Below, in pieces: positions 14,134 through 17,458 of a stretch of 17,458 nucleotides of DNA; the stretch's first letter is position 1; every line of letters starts with the position of its first letter. The stretch is from JAICTV01 sp035634055 (lineage in GTDB: Bacteria; Planctomycetota; Phycisphaerae; Tepidisphaerales; Tepidisphaeraceae): NCBI GenBank assembly GCA_035634055.1, contig DASQDR010000059.1, positions 1 to 17,458 of the forward strand. The letters run 5' to 3'. The position numbers and the translations under genes were made by a program. The notes beneath the pieces were generated by a model. It was not told the DNA's origin, did no database searches, and worked only from the letters and a program-made list of their open reading frames with translations.

Positions 14134-14391
14134 TCAGGCGTAGGCCTGTTGCGCGTGCCGCGGCGTCTCGGCGACGTCGATGTCCATCGCCTCGAGAATG
14201 CACGTGCCGTCGAGGCCCAGGCGGGCCTCGTCGCGGTGCGTCTCGAGCATGAGTTCCAGCGCCTCGCGCAGGTTCCGGCGGCACTCCGCCAGCGTCCTGC
14301 CGTGGGTCAGCGTGCCGGGCACTTCTTCAACCCAGCCCACGAACCACCCGTTCGCATCCGGCCTGATGATCGTGTGGTATCGCTGCTTCAT
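14134..14391 (-). CDS. HicB-like antitoxin-family protein, no HicA partner visible
   Basis: An 85-residue protein. It opens with the HicB-type partial RNase H fold: KQRYHTIIRPDANGWFVGWVEEVPGTLTHGRTLAECRRNLREALELML (residues 2-49), with the family's G-x-x-V-x-x-x-E-x-P-G core and the following helix. The C-terminal 35 residues do not look like a helix-turn-helix or ribbon DNA-binding domain. HicB normally neutralises the mRNA-cleaving toxin HicA, a protein of about 60 residues encoded next to it. Neither side here has an open frame with a HicA pattern. It may therefore be an orphan or have another role. The ATG at 14391 is preferred; another at 14400 would add three residues. Neither has a clear ribosome site. 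Confidence 0.75.
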   Translation of the reverse strand: MKQRYHTIIRPDANGWFVGWVEEVPGTLTHGRTLAECRRNLREALELMLETHRDEARLGLDGTCILEAMDIDVAETPRHAQQAYA

Positions 14392-14916
14392 GGCGGCCAT
14401 GGTGGCAAGCGGGGTAAAGCGGGTCAAGGAAAAGTTTCGGCAAAACTCGCGACGCGCGAGCGGCCTTTGTTGTTGTTTTGACGGGGTCAACGGCTAACAT
14501 TTCATTGGTCGCGACCCCTCCTGCCCGCGCGCGGGGAGTCACATCCCTTGCCTGCCCGCCCACCCGGCGGGGGCGCGCGCTTTCGAGCGAAGAGCGGGGC
14601 GCAACGAAAGGTCCGTCGGATGCCCCTGGTTCCGACAGTCCGCCGCGGCGCGAGCCGTTTTCACGGCCCGGCGGAGGCTCCCGGCCAACAGCAGCTTTTC
14701 CCGGCGATCCAGCAAACGATGACACGACTGGCCCCCTCCCGCGGCAGCGGGCGAGCGGGGCGGCTATGGCGGCGCGTGCGCTGAGACCGCGGCGCCGCCG
14801 CGCGCTGCCGCGCGCGTTGACGCCGCACCGGTATGCTTTTTAGCGAGTGGCGCCGAGGCGCGCCGGCGCGACGATGCGCCGCCGGCCGGCCGAAGGCGCC
14901 GCTCGACCGAACCCTC
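14392..14916. other. Intergenic region between the divergent hicB-like gene and korA
   Basis: This stretch of about 525 bases holds the inverted repeat TTGAC-GGG-GTCAA (14478-14490), 87 bases upstream of the hicB-like start, a possible operator. It also has a nested hairpin in which CCGCCG (14640-14645) pairs with CGGCGG (14669-14674), enclosing GCCGT-TTTC-ACGGC (14654-14667). A -10-like TATGCT (14832-14837) precedes korA without a properly spaced -35; TTGACG at 14817-14822 is too close. Short open frames here are Arg/Pro-rich and lack ribosome sites, so I call no gene. Confidence 0.5.
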
Positions 14917-16911
14917 ATGAGCCTGACGACAGAACCCGCGGCCCCCTCGTCCCATCCCAATTCCGACGCCAACGGGAACGGCAGCGCGCGCCCGGCGGGC
15001 GACAAGCTCAAGCCGGTCACGACGTTGCCCGGCGTCACGGTCCGCTTCGCCGGCGATTCCGGCGACGGCATGCAGCTCGCCGGCACCCAGTTCACCGACA
15101 CCAGCGCGCTGGTCGGCAACGACATCAGCACGCTGCCGGACTTCCCCGCGGAAATCCGCGCCCCCGCCGGCACCCTCGCGGGCGTCTCGGGATTTCAGAT
15201 CCACTTCTCCTCCACCGACATCTTCACCCCCGGCGACGACGTGGACGCGCTGGTGGCCATGAACCCCGCGGCGCTGCGAACCAACCTGCTGTCGGTCGTC
15301 TCCGGCGGCATCGTCATCGTCAACGAGGATGCCTTCACCGCGAAGGATCTGGCGAAGGCCGGCTACGCGACCAACCCGCTGGAGGACGGCACGTTCCAGC
15401 ATTACCGGCTGATCAAGGTCCCGATCAACAAGCTCACCGCCGCCGCCGCCAAGGAGACCGGGTTGGGGGCGAAGGACATCGATCGCTGCAAGAACATGTT
15501 CGCCCTCGGTCTGGTCTACTGGCTGTACGGCCGGCCGGTCGAGCCGACCGTCAACTACATCCGCGCCAAGTTCAGCAAGAAGCCGGCGGTGGAGCAGGCG
15601 AACACCCTGGCGCTCAAGGCGGGCTACGCCTTCGGCGAGACCACCGAGCTGTTCGCCCAGCAATACCAGGTCCCCAAGGCCAAGCTCGCCCCGGGGCGCT
15701 ACCGCAAGATCACCGGCAACGAGGCGGTCGCCATCGGCATGGTCGCCGTGGGGAAGCTGGCGGGAAAAGAGCTGGTCTACTGCTCGTATCCGATCACGCC
15801 GGCCAGCGACATCCTGCACAACCTGGCGGCGTACAAGACTTTCGGCGTGGTAACGTTCCAGGCGGAAGACGAAATCGCCGCCATCGGCGCGGCCATCGGC
15901 GCGTCGTTCGGCGGCGCCCTTGGCGTCACCGGGACCAGCGGGCCGGGGATCGCCCTCAAGGCCGAGGCGATCGGACTGGCGGTCATGACCGAACTGCCCG
16001 TGGTGATCGTCAACGTCCAGCGCGGCGGGCCCAGCACCGGGCTGCCGACCAAGACCGAGCAGTCCGACCTGTTGCAGGTGCTCTACGGCCGCAACGGCGA
16101 GTCCCCGGTGCCGGTGATCGCCGCCTGCTCGCCTGCCGACTGCTTCAACGCCATCATCGAGTCCTTCCGCATCGCCACGCGCTACATGACGCCGGTGATC
16201 ATGCTGAGCGACGGCTACATCGCCAATGGCTCGGAGCCGTGGCAGATCCCGCAGTTCGACCAGCTCCCGCGGATGGAGATCACCCACCCGACCGAGAAGA
16301 ACGACCCGCACGGCTACATGCCCTACAAGCGCGACGGCGAGTTCGCGCGCCCGTGGGCCATCCCCGGCACGCCGGGGCTCGAGCACCGCCTCGGGGGGCT
16401 GGAAAAGCAGGACGTGACCGGCAACGTCAACTACGAGCCGGGCAATCACGAGCACATGGTCCGCCTGCGGCAGGCGAAGGTGAACAACCTCAAGCCCGCC
16501 GGGCCGGACCTGCTCTGGACCGGGCCAACGAGCGGCGACGTGCTGATCGTCGGCTGGGGCTCGACGTACGGCGCGATCAAGGCGGCTACGCTGGAGATGC
16601 GCGCGGCGGGGCTGAACGTCGCCGCCTGCCACGTCCGCTACCTCAACCCGCTGCCGGCCAAGCTCGGCGAGGCCATGCGGAACTTCAGGCACGTGATGGT
16701 CCCGGAGATGAACCTCGGGCAGCTTCGCCTGCTGCTGCGGTCGAAGTATCTGATCGACGCCAGGGGCTTGAACAAGGTGCGCGGTCAGCCGTTCACCATC
16801 GGCGAGATCATCGCCGGGGCGCGGGCGATGCTGGCCGGCATCGTCGATTCGTCCAGCCAGGAGATCCCCATGGCCGCGATTCAAGACGCCGGCATCGGCG
16901 GCGGGGGATGA
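14917..16911 (+). CDS. korA: 2-oxoacid:ferredoxin oxidoreductase, fused gamma-alpha subunit (KorA-like)
   Basis: A 664-residue subunit of the complex that oxidatively decarboxylates 2-oxoglutarate (or a related 2-oxoacid) to the acyl-CoA with reduction of ferredoxin. After a low-complexity tail (1-37), residues 40-225 are the gamma domain (TVRFAGDSGDGMQLAG). Residues 264 onward are the alpha subunit: KITGNEAVAIGMVAVG, YCSYPITPASDIL (289-300), FQAEDEIAAIGAAIGAS, GTSGPGIALKAEAIGLA (339-355), and VQRGGPSTGLPTKTEQSDL. The C-terminal domain II includes DVLIVGWGSTYGAI. The order gamma-alpha in one chain, followed by a separate beta gene, is the common two-subunit KOR arrangement. Specificity for 2-oxoglutarate is likely but not proven. 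An ATG at 14833 is in frame, but its extra 28 residues are Arg-rich and non-conserved. No strong ribosome site precedes 14917. Confidence 0.92.
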   Translation: MSLTTEPAAPSSHPNSDANGNGSARPAGDKLKPVTTLPGVTVRFAGDSGDGMQLAGTQFTDTSALVGNDISTLPDFPAEIRAPAGTLAGVSGFQIHFSSTDIFTPGDDVDALVAMNPAALRTNLLSVVSGGIVIVNEDAFTAKDLAKAGYATNPLEDGTFQHYRLIKVPINKLTAAAAKETGLGAKDIDRCKNMFALGLVYWLYGRPVEPTVNYIRAKFSKKPAVEQANTLALKAGYAFGETTELFAQQYQVPKAKLAPGRYRKITGNEAVAIGMVAVGKLAGKELVYCSYPITPASDILHNLAAYKTFGVVTFQAEDEIAAIGAAIGASFGGALGVTGTSGPGIALKAEAIGLAVMTELPVVIVNVQRGGPSTGLPTKTEQSDLLQVLYGRNGESPVPVIAACSPADCFNAIIESFRIATRYMTPVIMLSDGYIANGSEPWQIPQFDQLPRMEITHPTEKNDPHGYMPYKRDGEFARPWAIPGTPGLEHRLGGLEKQDVTGNVNYEPGNHEHMVRLRQAKVNNLKPAGPDLLWTGPTSGDVLIVGWGSTYGAIKAATLEMRAAGLNVAACHVRYLNPLPAKLGEAMRNFRHVMVPEMNLGQLRLLLRSKYLIDARGLNKVRGQPFTIGEIIAGARAMLAGIVDSSSQEIPMAAIQDAGIGGGG

Positions 16912-16927
16912 CGCGGCACCTCACGTG

Positions 16928-16953
16928 GCATGGGCGCCCTCTCCCATGCTTTT
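16928..16953 (+). terminator. Hairpin with T-tail between korA and korB
   Basis: GCATGGG (16928-16934) pairs with CCCATGC (16943-16949) around an 8-base loop, followed directly by TTTTA. It starts 16 bases after the korA stop. It is a modest terminator or attenuator that could lower korB transcription relative to korA or protect the korA 3' end. Confidence 0.5.
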
Positions 16954-17017
16954 AGCCGCTCCAGCGGCGCCGCAAGAGCGGCTGGCGGCCGCAACTGCAC
17001 GGGCGAGGCGCTCGTGC
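16954..17017. repeat. Two-hairpin intergenic element between korA and korB
   Basis: Hairpin one is AGCCGCTC (16954-16961) with GAGCGGCT (16976-16983), whose loop contains the palindrome GCGGCGCCGC (16964-16973). Hairpin two is GCACGGGCG (16997-17005) with CGCTCGTGC (17009-17017), nine pairs with one G-U. Such compact GC-rich double hairpins usually belong to dispersed repeat families. Only one copy is visible here, so the family is not shown. Confidence 0.5.
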
Positions 17018-17048
17018 CACAAAACGTAGGAAGAACGGAAGCAACACC

Positions 17049-17458
17049 ATGAGCATCGCCCCCACGACCACCCCTCTGCCGCTCCTCAAGCCCCAGGACT
17101 ACGCCACCGATCAAGACGTGCGCTGGTGCCCCGGCTGCGGCGATTACTCCATCCTGATGCAGACCAAGAAGGTCCTGGCCAAGCTGGGCGTGGACCGGTC
17201 CAAGACGGTCTTCGTCAGCGGCATCGGCTGCTCCAGCCGATTCCCGTACTACCTCAACACCTACGGCTTCCACTCCATCCACGGCCGCGCGCCCACCTTC
17301 GCCACCGGGCTGAAGCTCGCCCGGCCGGAGCTGAACATCTGGATCGCTACCGGCGACGGCGACGCGCTTTCGATCGGCGGCAACCACTTTTTGCACGTGA
17401 TCCGTCGAAACGTGGACGTGAAGATCCTGCTGTTCAACAACCGCATCTACGGGCTGAC
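17049..17458 (+). CDS. korB: 2-oxoacid:ferredoxin oxidoreductase beta subunit, N-terminal part (KorB-like)
   Basis: The first 136 codons of the TPP-binding beta subunit; the gene runs off the right edge. Family motifs are RWCPGCGDYSIL (25-36, iron-sulfur and TPP region), VSGIGCSSRFPYYLNTYGFH (56-75), HGRAPTFATGLKLARPEL (78-95), and the TPP/Mg motif ATGDGDALSIGGNHF (100-114) followed by LLFNNRIYGL (127-136). GGAAG at 17037-17041 lies 7 bases before the ATG. Together with korA upstream it makes the KorAB complex. The 137-base gap contains a T-tailed hairpin and a second hairpin pair, an unusual amount of structure for genes whose products must be made in equal amounts. Confidence 0.93.
   Translation, partial: MSIAPTTTPLPLLKPQDYATDQDVRWCPGCGDYSILMQTKKVLAKLGVDRSKTVFVSGIGCSSRFPYYLNTYGFHSIHGRAPTFATGLKLARPELNIWIATGDGDALSIGGNHFLHVIRRNVDVKILLFNNRIYGL

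Noticed and set aside
14548..14784. A 78-codon plus-strand frame upstream of korA
   Set aside because: No ribosome site, Arg-rich composition and no recognisable pattern. It overlaps the nested hairpin at 14640-14674.
14764..16884. A 706-codon minus-strand open frame opposite korA
   Set aside because: The plus strand carries all KorA motifs. The antisense frame has Asp/Arg/Val-rich shadow composition.

Overview
The window is very GC-rich bacterial DNA with densely packed genes on both strands. Several features suggest a planctomycete, perhaps of the Phycisphaerae. These are a soluble TPR plus GT41 (SPINDLY/OGT-like) glycosyltransferase, a Spinster-type MFS carrier, an exported TPR protein beginning with a 'D-x-I-x-L-K-D-G' domain, and proline/alanine-rich lipoproteins of unknown function. 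This assignment is an inference from gene content only; the window has no rRNA or other marker.

Layout. Positions 1-2103 (minus) hold a large lipoprotein gene cut by the left edge. A heptamer repeat and a promoter separate it from glyA (2362-3603, plus). After glyA come a frameshifted ParE-like toxin remnant, bpt (N-degron leucyltransferase), a single-domain response regulator with a structured leader, a Spinster-type MFS transporter and a 60-residue lipoprotein gene ending at a strong terminator (7204-7241). Two minus-strand genes follow: an FAD/NAD(P)H oxidoreductase (7387-8724) and the GT41 glycosyltransferase (9119-11008). Divergent from the latter is a fused ArsR-type regulator/SAM methyltransferase (11155-12111). 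Next are a REP-like inverted element, an exported TPR/coiled-coil protein (12404-13801), an isolated HicB-like antitoxin (14134-14391, minus) and, at the right edge, korA (14917-16911) and the start of korB (17049 onward), encoding a 2-oxoacid:ferredoxin oxidoreductase.

How the genes relate. Only korA-korB form a clear functional pair. The rest look like single housekeeping or regulatory transcription units, many with their own promoter or hairpin. There is no CRISPR array, prophage, insertion sequence, tRNA or rRNA that I can see.

The most unusual signal is non-coding. Seven-base tandem repeats (unit AGTTGCC/AGTTGTT) start 2-7 bases after the stop codons of three separate plus-strand genes, all in the same orientation. 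Two further heptamer families (GCTGAAT and GGGACAA) and several compact hairpin elements lie in other gaps. Second in interest are the ArsR-methyltransferase fusion, which lacks the usual metal-binding cysteine pair, and a hairpin that covers the Shine-Dalgarno sequence of the response regulator.
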